64,000 nucleotides of DNA from Methanosarcina sp. ERenArc_MAG2 (GCA_023955635.1 JAMXHR010000009.1:186001-250000), one strand, 5' to 3'; shown: positions 55,569 to 64,000, counted from the first letter of the stretch. Notes: generated from the sequence alone by a model not told the origin. Numbers and translations are program-made.

Positions 55569-55859
55569 TCACCAGCGGCCCCAATCGTCCCGGTCACAAC
55601 CACGCCGCCAGTCACATCCGCGACCGAAGAAGCCACCACGTCTAAATCCATGTCCTCCACCATGCCCACCGTATCCAAATTCATGTCCTCCACCATGTCC
55701 ACCGTATCCAAATTCATGTCCTCCACCATGTCCACCGTATCCAAATTCATGTCCTCCACCATGTCCACCATATCCTCTACCAGGGGCAGCGCTTGCTGAT
55801 GCACCTGCAAGAGATACTACAAAAAATACAACTGCTAAAATAGCCAGTGTCTTTTTCAT
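55569..55859 (-). CDS. Exported Gly/His-rich repeat protein
   Basis: About 96 residues from the ATG at 55859 (MKKTLAILAVVFFVVSLAGA, a signal peptide with an AXA-type site ASASA). A start at 55880 with AGGAGTG upstream would add seven residues. The mature part has four near-perfect 11-residue repeats of GGHEFGYGGHG type, encoded by 33-bp tandem units at about 55660-55785. It ends in a Cys/Trp/Arg/Asp-rich tail (RRGGFFGRGCDWRRGCDRDD). His-rich repeats suggest metal binding outside the cell, which is inference. The same DNA reads as DMVEDMNLDTV repeats in another frame; the signal peptide decides the true frame. Confidence 0.65.
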   Translation of the reverse strand: MKKTLAILAVVFFVVSLAGASASAAPGRGYGGHGGGHEFGYGGHGGGHEFGYGGHGGGHEFGYGGHGGGHGFRRGGFFGRGCDWRRGCDRDDWGRW

Positions 55860-55880
55860 TCTAAGTGTTTGTTCCCCCAT

Positions 55881-56328
55881 ATTTGTCTACACTCCTAACT
55901 TTTGTTCAAATTGATACAATTCAAAGGTATTGTTTTATAATCGCTTTTCGCAGGCAGATGCATTGAGTAAATATTATTTCACCAATTTGTCATAAGAGTT
56001 TATTTCTTGAAGAGAATGCTATTGGCATATTCTATCTTCACTTTATGTCCAACGTATTATGTGCCTATGAAAGTGATTTCAAATTGTATCACTACGAGGT
56101 CATCATTCATAGAATATAATATCAATAGAATTATAAATAAGAAACCAATAATTATTAAAATCCGAAATAATCTTGTCAGGTTCCCGCAGATACATCTTCA
56201 GTAATGATATTTATTACAATTCATTCTCACTTTCTACAGAACTCCACAAAAATAACACTTGCTTATCCAAAATAGTAATAGGCTCAAAGTTAATATCGGT
56301 TTTAATATTATAAAACTGGGTAAATAGG
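55881..56328. other. Intergenic region between the repeat-protein gene and a miniature element
   Basis: About 450 bases, AT-rich. It contains the promoter of the Gly/His gene on the minus strand. The plus frame at 56007-56204 lacks a ribosome-binding site and family features and is not supported. Confidence 0.35.
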
Positions 56329-56527
56329 GACTCAGTACCAAAATCCAGTGATGAACGTAAAATTAAAAATCACTGGATTTTGTAATTGGTTACAATCCTT
56401 GTGATTTTACTTCTAGGTTGAAGCCTTTAGATATCGAATGTTAATTTTGATTGGAGGCTGAATTCTTCTTACGAATTCAGATTTTCAATCAAGAAATGCA
56501 AAAATCACTAGATTTTGGACCAGAGTC
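56329..56527. mobile_element. 199-bp miniature element, copy 2
   Basis: An inverted copy of the element at 36379-36577. Flanked by the exact 8-bp duplication TAAATAGG (56321-56328 and 56528-56535). It has the same length and differs at only two positions that I can see. It sits about 270 bases from the intact ISAzo13-type element. Confidence 0.88.
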
Positions 56528-56562
56528 TAAATAGGTAAATAAATATTATGAATGTGTAGTTT

Positions 56563-56775
56563 CTAAGGAGCCTGGACTTTTTTCTGAAGGTCTTTTTTCT
56601 CAATTCCATAGGACTTACGCAGTTGGACTGAAAAAGCAGCAGCATAAGACTTCACGGGATCCAAATCACAATATGACAGATCTGCTCGTGTTCTACGTTG
56701 TCCCTCAGGCGCGTAAGTCGTACCAGGTATCTCAATCTTCAGCATCCCAATTATTGCTGAACGAATTTCAATCAC
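56563..56775 (-). CDS. Possible small hypothetical protein or fragment
   Basis: A 70-codon frame, MIEIRSAIIGMLKIEIPGTT then YAPEGQRRTRADLSYCDLDP and VKSYAAAFSVQLRKSYGIEK. No family is recognised. The DNA has the dyad ACTTACGC (about 56607) and GCGTAAGT (about 56711), which might be mobile-element arms. No clear ribosome-binding site. Confidence 0.25.
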   Translation of the reverse strand: MIEIRSAIIGMLKIEIPGTTYAPEGQRRTRADLSYCDLDPVKSYAAAFSVQLRKSYGIEKKDLQKKVQAP

Positions 56776-56794
56776 TAATCGATAGTAGTCCTAA

Positions 56795-58085
56795 GTATTC
56801 GTAACAAAATAGATTGAGTATTTTTTTATATAAGTTAATCCTATTTGGTCTATATGCTTGAGGAAATTATTTCCAAAAAATATAACTTGCTAAAACCTTT
56901 TCTTGATGAAAAAAGCAAACGTTTATTTGCAGCTGCAGAAGCGCTTAGTATTGGCAAAGGCAACATCAGCATAGTTTCTCGTGCAACTGGTATTTCTGAA
57001 AATACAATTAAAAAAGGTTGCACTGAACTGGAAAGTGGCAAATCTCTTTCTGATGATAAAATACGTGCTCCTGGAGGAGGTCGTAAAAAGATTGTTGAGA
57101 AAGACCCTACTCTTTTGTCCGATCTTGAGGCACTTATTGAACCAACAAGTCGTGGGGATCCGGAATCTCCTTTACTCTGGACTTGTAAAAGTCTTCGAAA
57201 TATAGCAGGGGAACTTCAGAATATAGGACATAAAGTAAGCCATACAAGAGTTGCGGATATGCTTCACATGCTTGGTTACAGTTTACAAGCGAATAAGAAA
57301 ACCATAGAAGGAACTGAGCATCCTGATCGTGACAAACAATTTGAGCATATAAGTGAAAAATGTAAAATATTTCAAGGTGAACATCAGCCTGTAATCTCAG
57401 TAGATACTAAAAAGAAAGAGTTAATCGGAAATTTCAAGAATGTTGGCCGTGAATTGCGTCCAAAAAAAGATCCAATACTTGTCAATGTATATGATTTTAA
57501 GGATAAAGAACTGGGAAAGGTAAATCCATATGGGGTATACGACATTGCTAATAATGAGGGATGGGTAAACGTCGGCATAGATCATGATACAGCGTCTTTT
57601 GCAGTTGAAAGTATACGTAGATGGTGGAATCTAATGGGGTGTAAATCATATCCTGATGCAAAAAAACTTTTAATTACTGCAGATTGTGGGGGAAGCAATG
57701 GATCAAGAGTAAAATTGTGGAAAACAGAATTACAAAAATTAACGGATGAAATCGGATTGGAGATTTCGGTTTGTCACTTTCCTCCAGGTACAAGTAAATG
57801 GAATAAAATAGAGCATAGACTATTTTCCCAGATTACTCTTAATTGGAGAGGAAAACCACTAACAAGCTATGAAGTAGTTGTAAACCTTATTGCAGCAACA
57901 ACTACATCAAAAGGGCTTGAAGTAAAATGCATGTTAGACACGAATAAGTATCCAACAGGAATTAAAATCGAAAAAAAACAGGTTGAAAAATTGGGCATTA
58001 TACTTGATGAGTTTCACGGAGAATGGAATTACACATTCAAACCAAAGAATGGAGTGAGTTAATTAAATTATTTTGTGACGAGCCC
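56795..58085 (+). mobile_element. ISAzo13-type insertion sequence, copy 2 (intact)
   Basis: A 1291-bp element with ends GTATTCGTAACAAAATAG (left) and the complement of GGGCTCGTCACAAAATAA (right), flanked by TAA on both sides (56792-56794 and 58086-58088). The 3-base difference from copy 1 at 9200 is fully explained by three A-runs. Inserted in a non-coding stretch. Confidence 0.92.
56854..58062 (+). CDS. ISAzo13-family transposase
   Basis: About 402 residues, intact. The helix-turn-helix part is RLFAAAEALSIGKGNISIVS then RATGISENTIKKG. The catalytic region follows with VISVDTKKKELIGNFKNVGR (first D), LLITADCGGSNGSRVKLWK (second D) and HFPPGTSKWNKIEHRLFSQI (E). These are the DDE-type motifs of the ISAzo13 family. 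A TTG at 56845 is also possible. This copy could mobilise itself and perhaps copy 1. Confidence 0.9.
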   Translation: MLEEIISKKYNLLKPFLDEKSKRLFAAAEALSIGKGNISIVSRATGISENTIKKGCTELESGKSLSDDKIRAPGGGRKKIVEKDPTLLSDLEALIEPTSRGDPESPLLWTCKSLRNIAGELQNIGHKVSHTRVADMLHMLGYSLQANKKTIEGTEHPDRDKQFEHISEKCKIFQGEHQPVISVDTKKKELIGNFKNVGRELRPKKDPILVNVYDFKDKELGKVNPYGVYDIANNEGWVNVGIDHDTASFAVESIRRWWNLMGCKSYPDAKKLLITADCGGSNGSRVKLWKTELQKLTDEIGLEISVCHFPPGTSKWNKIEHRLFSQITLNWRGKPLTSYEVVVNLIAATTTSKGLEVKCMLDTNKYPTGIKIEKKQVEKLGIILDEFHGEWNYTFKPKNGVS

Positions 58086-58182
58086 TAACTGTTCCACCCG
58101 TGGCCGAGGAAGAAACTGCTCAGGAATATAACCTAATTTTTACATAGCTTCAAGTTAAAGTCCTGTTGGGTAAAAGGGAAAC

Positions 58183-58986
58183 TTATTTTTGCGATTCAGC
58201 CAGATCTTTTCGCATTTTTCTTTTAAGCATCTGTTCAAAGATCCAGCCAATAGCATTGTAAACAGGATTAACCGGTAAGTCCGCGTAATATTTTGCTCCC
58301 GGACTGAGCCAGCCTTTTTCTTTCCAGTATGTATAATCAGCTGGGGAGCTCTCACCAATTTCGCCAAAACTTGCCTTCTGGGCATGAAAAATTGATACAT
58401 CTCGAAGCCCTGGAGAGTGACATTTTTTCTGAAGCGCATTGTAGAATGCAAATGCAGCTTTTTCAAGTTTCTGGTTATTCTCCTGCTCTTTCCTGTTGGA
58501 AATTTGCATCGGAGGAGTTACGATACCAACACGATAAGATACTTCAAAACCCCATATACCAACTACTAGTTTTAAATAATCGAGAACTTCCTTAAGACCC
58601 AGCGCGCCTGTGGTAGATAGAAGAAGGGCTTTTTTATCGAAAAAACGGGGGCGATGAAAGATATAAGAGAAACGGTCTATGAATGTTTTCATGAGTGCAG
58701 GCACATTCATACCATAAACAGGTGTAGCAAAGATTACCCCATCGGCAGCATGCATTTTCTGCTCGATAATGGAGGCATCATCTTTATGCGGGCAATGATT
58801 CTCTCCTTTCATAAAACAGACAAAGCAACCAGAGCACTGCGATAAATCCGCATCTTTGAGCATAAGATATTCGAATTCAACATTGCCCTTAGACTGCATG
58901 AACTTTTCAATTTTCTTCGCCGCTCGATATGTATTACCTTTTCGCGGACTTCCTATGATAACCAGGATTTTCATGACCTTGGACAT
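58183..58986 (-). CDS. Iron-sulfur flavoprotein-like NADPH-dependent FMN reductase family protein
   Basis: About 267 residues. The flavodoxin-like N-terminus is KILVIIGSPRKGNTYRAAKK (FMN phosphate loop), then the cysteine cluster LSQCSGCFVCFMKGENHCPH. This resembles the 4Fe-4S motif of archaeal iron-sulfur flavoprotein (Isf), though spacing differs slightly. GVIFATPVYGMNVPALMKTF is the second FMN loop. Isf transfers electrons from ferredoxin in methanogens. The C-terminal extension (SPADYTYWKEKGWLSPGAKY) is unusual in length. The ATG at 58986 has GGAAGG 3 bases upstream; starts at 58974 and 59046 are alternatives. The frame is intact. Confidence 0.78.
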   Translation of the reverse strand: MSKVMKILVIIGSPRKGNTYRAAKKIEKFMQSKGNVEFEYLMLKDADLSQCSGCFVCFMKGENHCPHKDDASIIEQKMHAADGVIFATPVYGMNVPALMKTFIDRFSYIFHRPRFFDKKALLLSTTGALGLKEVLDYLKLVVGIWGFEVSYRVGIVTPPMQISNRKEQENNQKLEKAAFAFYNALQKKCHSPGLRDVSIFHAQKASFGEIGESSPADYTYWKEKGWLSPGAKYYADLPVNPVYNAIGWIFEQMLKRKMRKDLAESQK

Positions 58987-59048
58987 ATTCCTTCCATTTT
59001 TTACCAATAGTGCAAGATATAACCTGTAAACTTCACTATTGTTCAAAT

Positions 59049-59725
59049 TTATCCTACAACTATTACTTTGTTAGTATTGCCGTAAGGTTTTCTTATCAGA
59101 AGTGATTTGTTCTCCAGTTTTTGTAACAACCTGCTTACCTTTACTTTTGAAAGACCTGACTCAAGTACAAGTTCGCTTTGAAGTATCTCTTTTTTTCGTA
59201 AACGATTAAATATACTTTCTTTTCATCTCCCTCAAGTAGGTCAGACGCGATTTTCCTTTTGTGTTCAGATTTATTAAATGAGAATTGTTCAGCTTCATAA
59301 AATGGAGGTCTATCAGCTTTATATGGCAATGATACTGCTTTTTCAAAGTCAAGTTCAAGTTCTCTGGGAGTTTCGATTTCTTCTTGAACAGTATCGTTAC
59401 CGCCCACTTTACTTGTGCGATCTTCTTCATGATAAAGTGAAAGCTGGTTTTCAATTGCTGCTTCTACAATTGTCGGAGTTGTTATGTTTTGGACCATTCC
59501 TATGCTTGTAGTGAGCATGGTTAGACTATAAGTTCCTATAGAAGCCAGAACGATCATGATAATTACCTTGTTCATCGTGAACATTGTAGGGACAGCGACG
59601 GCAAAAGGCTGCCCGTTGATCAAAGAGACAGAAAGACTTGTTATCCCTTGAGAAAAGAGAAGCAGAGAGAGGGAAAACAATGATGCTGCAAGAATTATTG
59701 CATATGCAAGTTCTTTCTTATTCAC
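59049..59725 (-). CDS. Membrane-anchored winged-helix regulator, one frameshift
   Basis: About 225 residues. Two N-terminal membrane segments (LAYAIILAASLFSLSLLLFS and MNKVIIMIVLASIGTYSLTML), a charged linker, then a C-terminal MarR-like winged helix: YLIVYEKKEILQSELVLESG, LSKVKVSRLLQKLENKSLLI, RKPYGNTNKVIVVG. The last 45 residues appear only after adding one base to the T7 run at 59189-59195. The DNA-binding end faces the cytoplasm if both helices cross the membrane. Its ATG overlaps the previous gene's end by 8 bases, so it is coupled to an exported protein that could be its sensor. Confidence 0.72.
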
Positions 59726-60350
59726 TGTAATTCCCCGAAGAACTAATAGTCATAACTGCTCCGCTGTTCTGGAGAGACGAGTTATCTTTATCAACTAAAA
59801 CTACAGAGATTGCGGAAGTATTTCCTTCTACGTTAAAAATGTGTTCACCATTATTTTCGTGTTTACTGTTATTCAACAATTCTCTGTAATATGAAACCGT
59901 TTCATTGTCACCATTTAGTATCTTTTCCAGCTCATCATAAGAGATAGTTACCGAATTATATGGTGTTGAAGAGTATACAAGGTAGGGACCATCCGTAACA
60001 AGCGAGGTTTCTAGCTCATAGAATGGATATGCTGCATTCCAATCAAAATCGATACTATTTTTATTTATAGACTCATTAAAAGAATCTACTGTTTTGGAAC
60101 CTATCAATGTTACCTGCTCATCATCAAATAAAACACTATCAGGATATTTACGATTAACCTCTGACAATATATTTTTCACTTCATTAGTGATAAGATGCTG
60201 CGGGATAACAACTCCAGTAGAATTTGCTTCTACAGTAACAAAGGTAGTTTTTTCCTCTGGAACGTTCTTACTGCCCGCATAACCAAGTGCAATAGCAATT
60301 ATACATATTACCAGCAAAAAGACTACTGCACCATTTTTATACGCTTTCAT
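59718..60350 (-). CDS. Membrane-anchored extracellular protein of unknown function
   Basis: 210 residues. One N-terminal membrane anchor (GAVVFLLVICIIAIALGYAG), then an extracellular part with many N-x-S/T sites. It starts EEKTTFVTVEANSTGVVIPQ, with YPFYELETSLVTDGPYLVYS in the middle, and ends VVLVDKDNSSLQNSGAVMTI. No family is recognised. It overlaps the winged-helix membrane gene downstream by 8 bases, a tight two-gene unit suggesting sensor and regulator. A 13-bp inverted repeat lies 126 bases upstream. Confidence 0.55.
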   Translation of the reverse strand: MKAYKNGAVVFLLVICIIAIALGYAGSKNVPEEKTTFVTVEANSTGVVIPQHLITNEVKNILSEVNRKYPDSVLFDDEQVTLIGSKTVDSFNESINKNSIDFDWNAAYPFYELETSLVTDGPYLVYSSTPYNSVTISYDELEKILNGDNETVSYYRELLNNSKHENNGEHIFNVEGNTSAISVVLVDKDNSSLQNSGAVMTISSSGNYSE

Positions 60351-60475
60351 AACGAAATCATCTCTCAGGTCAATTTAGCATTATAATATTTAATAAGTGT
60401 TTAGAATTTATATTTTTTATATTATCAAAGAAGTCTGAATTTGCAGAACAAAACACGATATAGTTATCAAATAAA

Positions 60476-60503
60476 AAATATATGCACATGTGTGCATATA
60501 TTT
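60476..60503. promoter_or_regulatory. 13-bp inverted repeat between permease and sensor-like gene
   Basis: Arms AAATATATGCACA and TGTGCATATATTT separated by TG. It lies in the 247-base gap between the ABC permease stop and the next leftward gene. It may be an operator for the two-gene unit downstream, or the 3'-end hairpin of the ABC operon. Confidence 0.5.
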
Positions 60504-60597
60504 AGTAGGCAATCATTTTTTTCCTTAGACATATATCATCAATTTGCGAAATTCTAATGATTCCAGAACCTTCAATACCATTCATCTTTGTTTTAAC

Positions 60598-61653
60598 TCA
60601 TCTTATATCCTGTCTCATAAAAACTACATATGTTGCTACAAGAGAAACTATTGCCCACACAAACATTGTGATAATGTTGCTTATCTTTCCCGATAGAATT
60701 TCGAACATGTCGATTTCACTCTGTGGGGAATCGGATCCCGTCATGCTATTTACAAAATCATTTCCTAAAATAGCACTGGCAATCTGCTCATAATTTTGAG
60801 TAGGTGATATAAAAGACTCTATCGTATTTTGAATCTTCCATTTTTTTTGATATTTCTCAAATGTGCTTTCTCCACCATCTTCACTTAAATTTATCTCACT
60901 ATTATCACTAACTGCGATACTAACGGAATCAGTGGAAGATATTTTCCCACCATAAAACGCCGTATCGTCTGTTGGAACCATTGCATCTGCAACTATACCT
61001 GAAAAGGAAGTTATTATCATTGTACTTAATATCCAAAACATGAATGAGTTAAGTATGGAACTCGTCCCGCTTTTAGATACTGTTGAAAAAAAGATACTTA
61101 TCCCTAAAAAAGTAATGAGATACAGTGTTGATATTACCATAAACAGTGCTATAGCAATAAGGTCAGATCCTGTTAAGTTCACCCCCATAACTAGCGCGCA
61201 AGCGATTGAAAGTATGGATGTGATAGCAAGTGTTAATATTAGCACTCCAATCTTCCCAAGGAATTTACCGTTGACGACATCTTCCCGGTACAGAGGATAA
61301 GACAGGATTAATTTCAAGTTACCTCTTTCTTTCTCTCCTGAAACTGCATTATATCCGAGAATTATTGCTAGTATTGCCCCTATTACTCCTATATTTGTCA
61401 CCATTTCCTGAAATACTACAGCTGTTAGTTTTGGTTCGGGAAAGTCAGTGAAAACGCTATTTTTATCTGGATTCTGATTTTCAACCTGAGATTTCTGATA
61501 TTGGTCAAGTTGCTTGTTATAATTGTTGATCCCCATAACAGAAGATACTAACATTAACACTAAAAATATTCCAAATATAGTCAGGAATGTTTTACTCTTT
61601 ATACTATCAAAAAACTCCTTTTTTGCAATTACTGCGACTTTATTGTTGTTCAT
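60598..61653 (-). CDS. ABC-2 type exporter permease
   Basis: A 351-residue permease of the NatB/ABC2 class. N-terminus VAVIAKKEFFDSIKSKTFLT is typical (KEF motif), with a first membrane segment, a large external loop, then a cluster of segments (IGVIGAILAIILGYNAVSGE with the coupling motif GEKERGNLKLILSYPLYRED) and a final segment ISNIITMFVWAIVSLVATYV. It starts one base after the ATPase gene ends. It exports an unknown substrate. Intact. Confidence 0.85.
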   Translation of the reverse strand: MNNNKVAVIAKKEFFDSIKSKTFLTIFGIFLVLMLVSSVMGINNYNKQLDQYQKSQVENQNPDKNSVFTDFPEPKLTAVVFQEMVTNIGVIGAILAIILGYNAVSGEKERGNLKLILSYPLYREDVVNGKFLGKIGVLILTLAITSILSIACALVMGVNLTGSDLIAIALFMVISTLYLITFLGISIFFSTVSKSGTSSILNSFMFWILSTMIITSFSGIVADAMVPTDDTAFYGGKISSTDSVSIAVSDNSEINLSEDGGESTFEKYQKKWKIQNTIESFISPTQNYEQIASAILGNDFVNSMTGSDSPQSEIDMFEILSGKISNIITMFVWAIVSLVATYVVFMRQDIR

Positions 61654-62556
61654 TTAAGCCACCTGGTAATATTTTTCAAAAATATCGTACAAATCTTCTT
61701 TCTCGTACTCAAGAGTTAGAACAGGCACGTGATTTTCATTCAGTATAGAGACAAGAGATTCCCTAATGTTTGTTTCAGATGTGATTTTGAATACATCATC
61801 TTGTTGAAAAAATGAGATATCTTTTATTGACTTGAGAATTGATGCTGTCTTTTCAACGTCTTTTGTCTCGAGGAGTATACAATTACTCTTTTCTTGTTTG
61901 CAAAGATTCTCAAGTGTGTTATATGCCACTAATTTCCCTTGCTTCATAATGGCAATTTTCGAGCAGATATCTTTGATCTCTGACAAAACATGAGAAGAGA
62001 TTACTATCGCAATCCCTTTCTCATTTAGTTTTTTAAGAAGCAAGTTCATTTCTATTCGAGCTTTTGGGTCCAGTCCTGATGTGGGTTCGTCTAGAAAGAT
62101 TACTTTTGGGTCTTTAACAAGGGCCTGTGCAAAGCCGATTCTTTGTGTCATTCCTTTAGAAAACTCACCGACTTTCTTATCTGCCCATTTGCTCATACCG
62201 ACAATTTCAAGAAGCTCCGGCACTTTGGATTTATCGGCGTCTGCAAGCTCAGAAAAATATTCGAGGTTCTGTTTTGCGGTTAAATTTTCATAGTAAAGGG
62301 TGTTATCCGGAAGAAAACTTATGGTCTTTTTTAAAGCCATCATATTTTTTTCGATATCTTTACCACAAACTTTTATATTTCCTGATGTCTGCATGGTCAA
62401 TCCTGCAAGCATTACAAAAAGCGTTGTTTTACCTGCCCCATTATGCCCCAGAAGCCCGATCAAGTCACCTTCATATATATCAAGCGATACGTCGTCCACT
62501 GCTGTTAAATCACCATATTTCTTGGTGAGATTATGGATTTCAAGAATTTTCTCCAT
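61654..62556 (-). CDS. ABC exporter ATPase
   Basis: A 300-residue ATPase of the CcmA/NatA class. Walker A LLGHNGAGKTTLFVM, Q-loop FLPDNTLYYENLTAKQNLEY, signature EFSKGMTQRIGFAQAL, Walker B VIFLDEPTSGLDPKARIEMN and H-loop ISSHVLSEI. The C-terminal 80 residues are the usual exporter-specific domain. It sits 2 bases after the NEW3-domain protein and is directly followed by the permease, so all three are one operon. Confidence 0.9.
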   Translation of the reverse strand: MEKILEIHNLTKKYGDLTAVDDVSLDIYEGDLIGLLGHNGAGKTTLFVMLAGLTMQTSGNIKVCGKDIEKNMMALKKTISFLPDNTLYYENLTAKQNLEYFSELADADKSKVPELLEIVGMSKWADKKVGEFSKGMTQRIGFAQALVKDPKVIFLDEPTSGLDPKARIEMNLLLKKLNEKGIAIVISSHVLSEIKDICSKIAIMKQGKLVAYNTLENLCKQEKSNCILLETKDVEKTASILKSIKDISFFQQDDVFKITSETNIRESLVSILNENHVPVLTLEYEKEDLYDIFEKYYQVA

Positions 62557-62558
62557 GT

Positions 62559-63775
62559 TTATCTTCTCCCATATTTTTTATACACGAAAAACAAACCGGT
62601 GACTACTAAAACGATAATTGTTATTCCAATCCAGGCTGAATTTGATTGTGATTTTACATTAACTCGTAATTTCGTTTCTTCAGTCTCTACATTATCAGCT
62701 ACTCCTTTTATACTCACAAAATAGTCCCCGCTTTCAGTTTTAGAGGGTATACGGATTGTTAGGTCTACAGTCTTGTATTCTTTTGGCTTTATAAGATCAA
62801 TTTTTTCTTAGAAACATAGATCTCCCAACTATCCATTGATGATTTTATATCAAGTCCAATATCCTTCAGCTCTACATCTCCAGAATTAAAGATCCTTACA
62901 GGTACGACAATTTCAGATCCGCTCTTGCCTGAAACGTAGAGCTTTGATAATTGGATGGTGAGCTTTTCAATTGATTTGCTCGAGTTTTCTTCCACAATGA
63001 AAGGGAAAATTAGAACAGCTGATGATCTACCAGAAGCATTTATAGTAATATTATATTCTCCCGGAGTGCAATCGTTATCGATTCTTAGCTCAACATTAAC
63101 ATCTTTTGTTTTGTTTGGACTCAATTTTATTTGATGAATTCGATAATCTCCATAAGTAAACTTATGTGTATAAAACTCAGATTCACTTGCTTCCAGGCAA
63201 ACTAATTCGTCTATACAACCGCTATTATTAATTTTTAAAGGAATATTAACAGTCTCGTCCTGAGATATAAGTAGAAATTCAGGAGCAGTTGTTGACATGT
63301 TGATTTCAGAAAAAATATCCGTTTTTGACCAGATTTTTAATTCAAGTTTACCAGTTCCTGTATCATCTACATTGATGGCAATCGATGAATTTAAGAAAAT
63401 AATTTTATCTTTGAGTTTCCCAATTTCTTTAGATCCGCTAAATGATTTTAGTTGATAGAGCTTTTCAGAACCCTCAACATCGACTTTTTTATTACACGTG
63501 ACCAACTCAATAAAGCCGGTTCCATTTTGTTGGAAACTACGGCTATAGCTTATGATGTAATTCCCTAGTTCTATTTTTTCATCTGCAGATAGATTAACAC
63601 TTTCTTCAAGCCACCCCTGATCATTAAAGTCGTCTATTTTAAATTCATTTTTACTTATAATTTCAGTAGATTCAGCAGTAGCTAAACAAGTCAATCTACT
63701 AAATACGAATATAAACAGAAATACGGATAACAATGTAGCTCTTTCATTTTGTACTTTTAAGAATTTGCTTTTCAT
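62559..63775 (-). CDS. Exported protein with NEW3-type domains and C-terminal anchor, one frameshift
   Basis: About 406 residues. A signal peptide (LLSVFLFIFVFSRLTCLATA) is followed by a beta-rich region and two repeats of the NEW3/alpha-galactosidase-associated kind: VNIPLKINNSGCIDELVCLE and KLYVSGKSGSEIVVPVRIFN. The last part, IDLIKPKEYKTVDLTIRIPS, GDYFVSIKGVADNVE and the membrane anchor WIGITIIVLVVTGLFFVYKK, appears after adding one base to T6 at 62801-62806. Such anchored extracellular proteins often accompany ABC-2 exporters in Methanosarcina. The first gene of the operon. Its function is unknown. Confidence 0.75.
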
Positions 63776-64000
63776 GTTATAATGTCCAATTATCCATTTT
63801 TAGACGTCCGATAATACCTGGGTTGAAACGGTATTTTGAATTAACCTGAAACCAGTTGCAGAAACATGAAACACATTGATACGGTATTTAACTGTACATT
63901 CGCAGGAATAAAAACCAGAGAATAGAAGAAAAGGAATAAAGTCCAATACACCAGTAAACACAAGAGATAGAAAGAAAAAGAAGAGAAGAAGACCAATAAA
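63776..64000. promoter_or_regulatory. Upstream region of the exporter operon
   Basis: 225 bases to the window edge. It contains two direct copies of ACGGTATTT (about 63828 and 63877). The operon promoter should lie here on the minus strand. No gene is visible. Confidence 0.3.

Noticed and set aside
55565..55810. Acidic DMVEDMNLDTV repeat frame
   Set aside because: It is a shifted reading of the 33-bp repeats. The frame with a signal peptide and Gly/His repeats is the plausible one.
56007..56204. 65-codon plus-strand frame
   Set aside because: AT-rich with no ribosome-binding site and no family. Treated as chance.

Overview
The window is archaeal chromosomal DNA from a Methanosarcina species. 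It carries methanogen- and archaea-type enzymes: a tetrahydromethanopterin-pathway dihydroneopterin aldolase, PurP, the archaeal S-adenosylmethionine synthetase, the tRNA guanine-10 methylase with a THUMP domain, a type II methionine aminopeptidase and a DRG GTPase. It also has AT-rich spacers, TTG and GTG starts, an intron in tRNA-Tyr, and a CRISPR repeat of the 37-base kind I recall from Methanosarcina. The species cannot be fixed from the sequence alone.

Layout. 0-5 kb: mptD, hisC-argD, a polymer-forming cytoskeletal-type protein and a PUA protein. 5-13 kb: an accessory zone with two IS5-type miniature elements carrying small membrane-protein genes, an IS4 remnant, a broken GyrI-like gene, an ISAzo13-type element inside another gene, a 152-bp miniature element and a five-repeat CRISPR array without cas genes. 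13.6-21.6 kb: a nickel/peptide-type ABC importer with two tandem binding proteins. 21.8-22.9 kb: an IS1-family element with an 8-bp target duplication. 23-26.3 kb: leuB, leuD and a HerA-like ATPase. 27-30.7 kb: a flavodoxin-like oxidoreductase gene split by a 3.1-kb nest of mobile-element relics that includes a lone CRISPR repeat. 30.8-53.8 kb: mainly housekeeping genes (purP, truA, tRNA methylase, map, an M24 peptidase, S-adenosylmethionine synthetase, hisG-hisA-hisB, ilvE, moeA, a DRG GTPase, a methyltransferase/ATP-grasp fusion, an ion transporter) with tRNA-Asp, tRNA-Tyr and tRNA-Arg. 54-58 kb: HicB-like genes, tRNA-Gln, a Gly/His repeat protein, a second 199-bp miniature element and an intact ISAzo13-type copy. 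58-64 kb: an iron-sulfur-type flavoprotein and a leftward cluster with a membrane-anchored winged-helix protein, two exported or anchored proteins and an ABC-2 exporter.

A property of the whole window is that many conserved genes are broken by single missing bases in homopolymer runs (hisC, hisA, moeA, leuD, the importer genes and others). Nearly all can be restored by adding one base to a run. Under-called homopolymers in the source sequence explain this better than mass gene decay. Those genes are annotated here over their full restored span.

The most unusual items are the cargo-bearing miniature elements, the lone CRISPR repeat in the leader of a small gene, and four genes whose only well-placed start codon is ATT or ATC.
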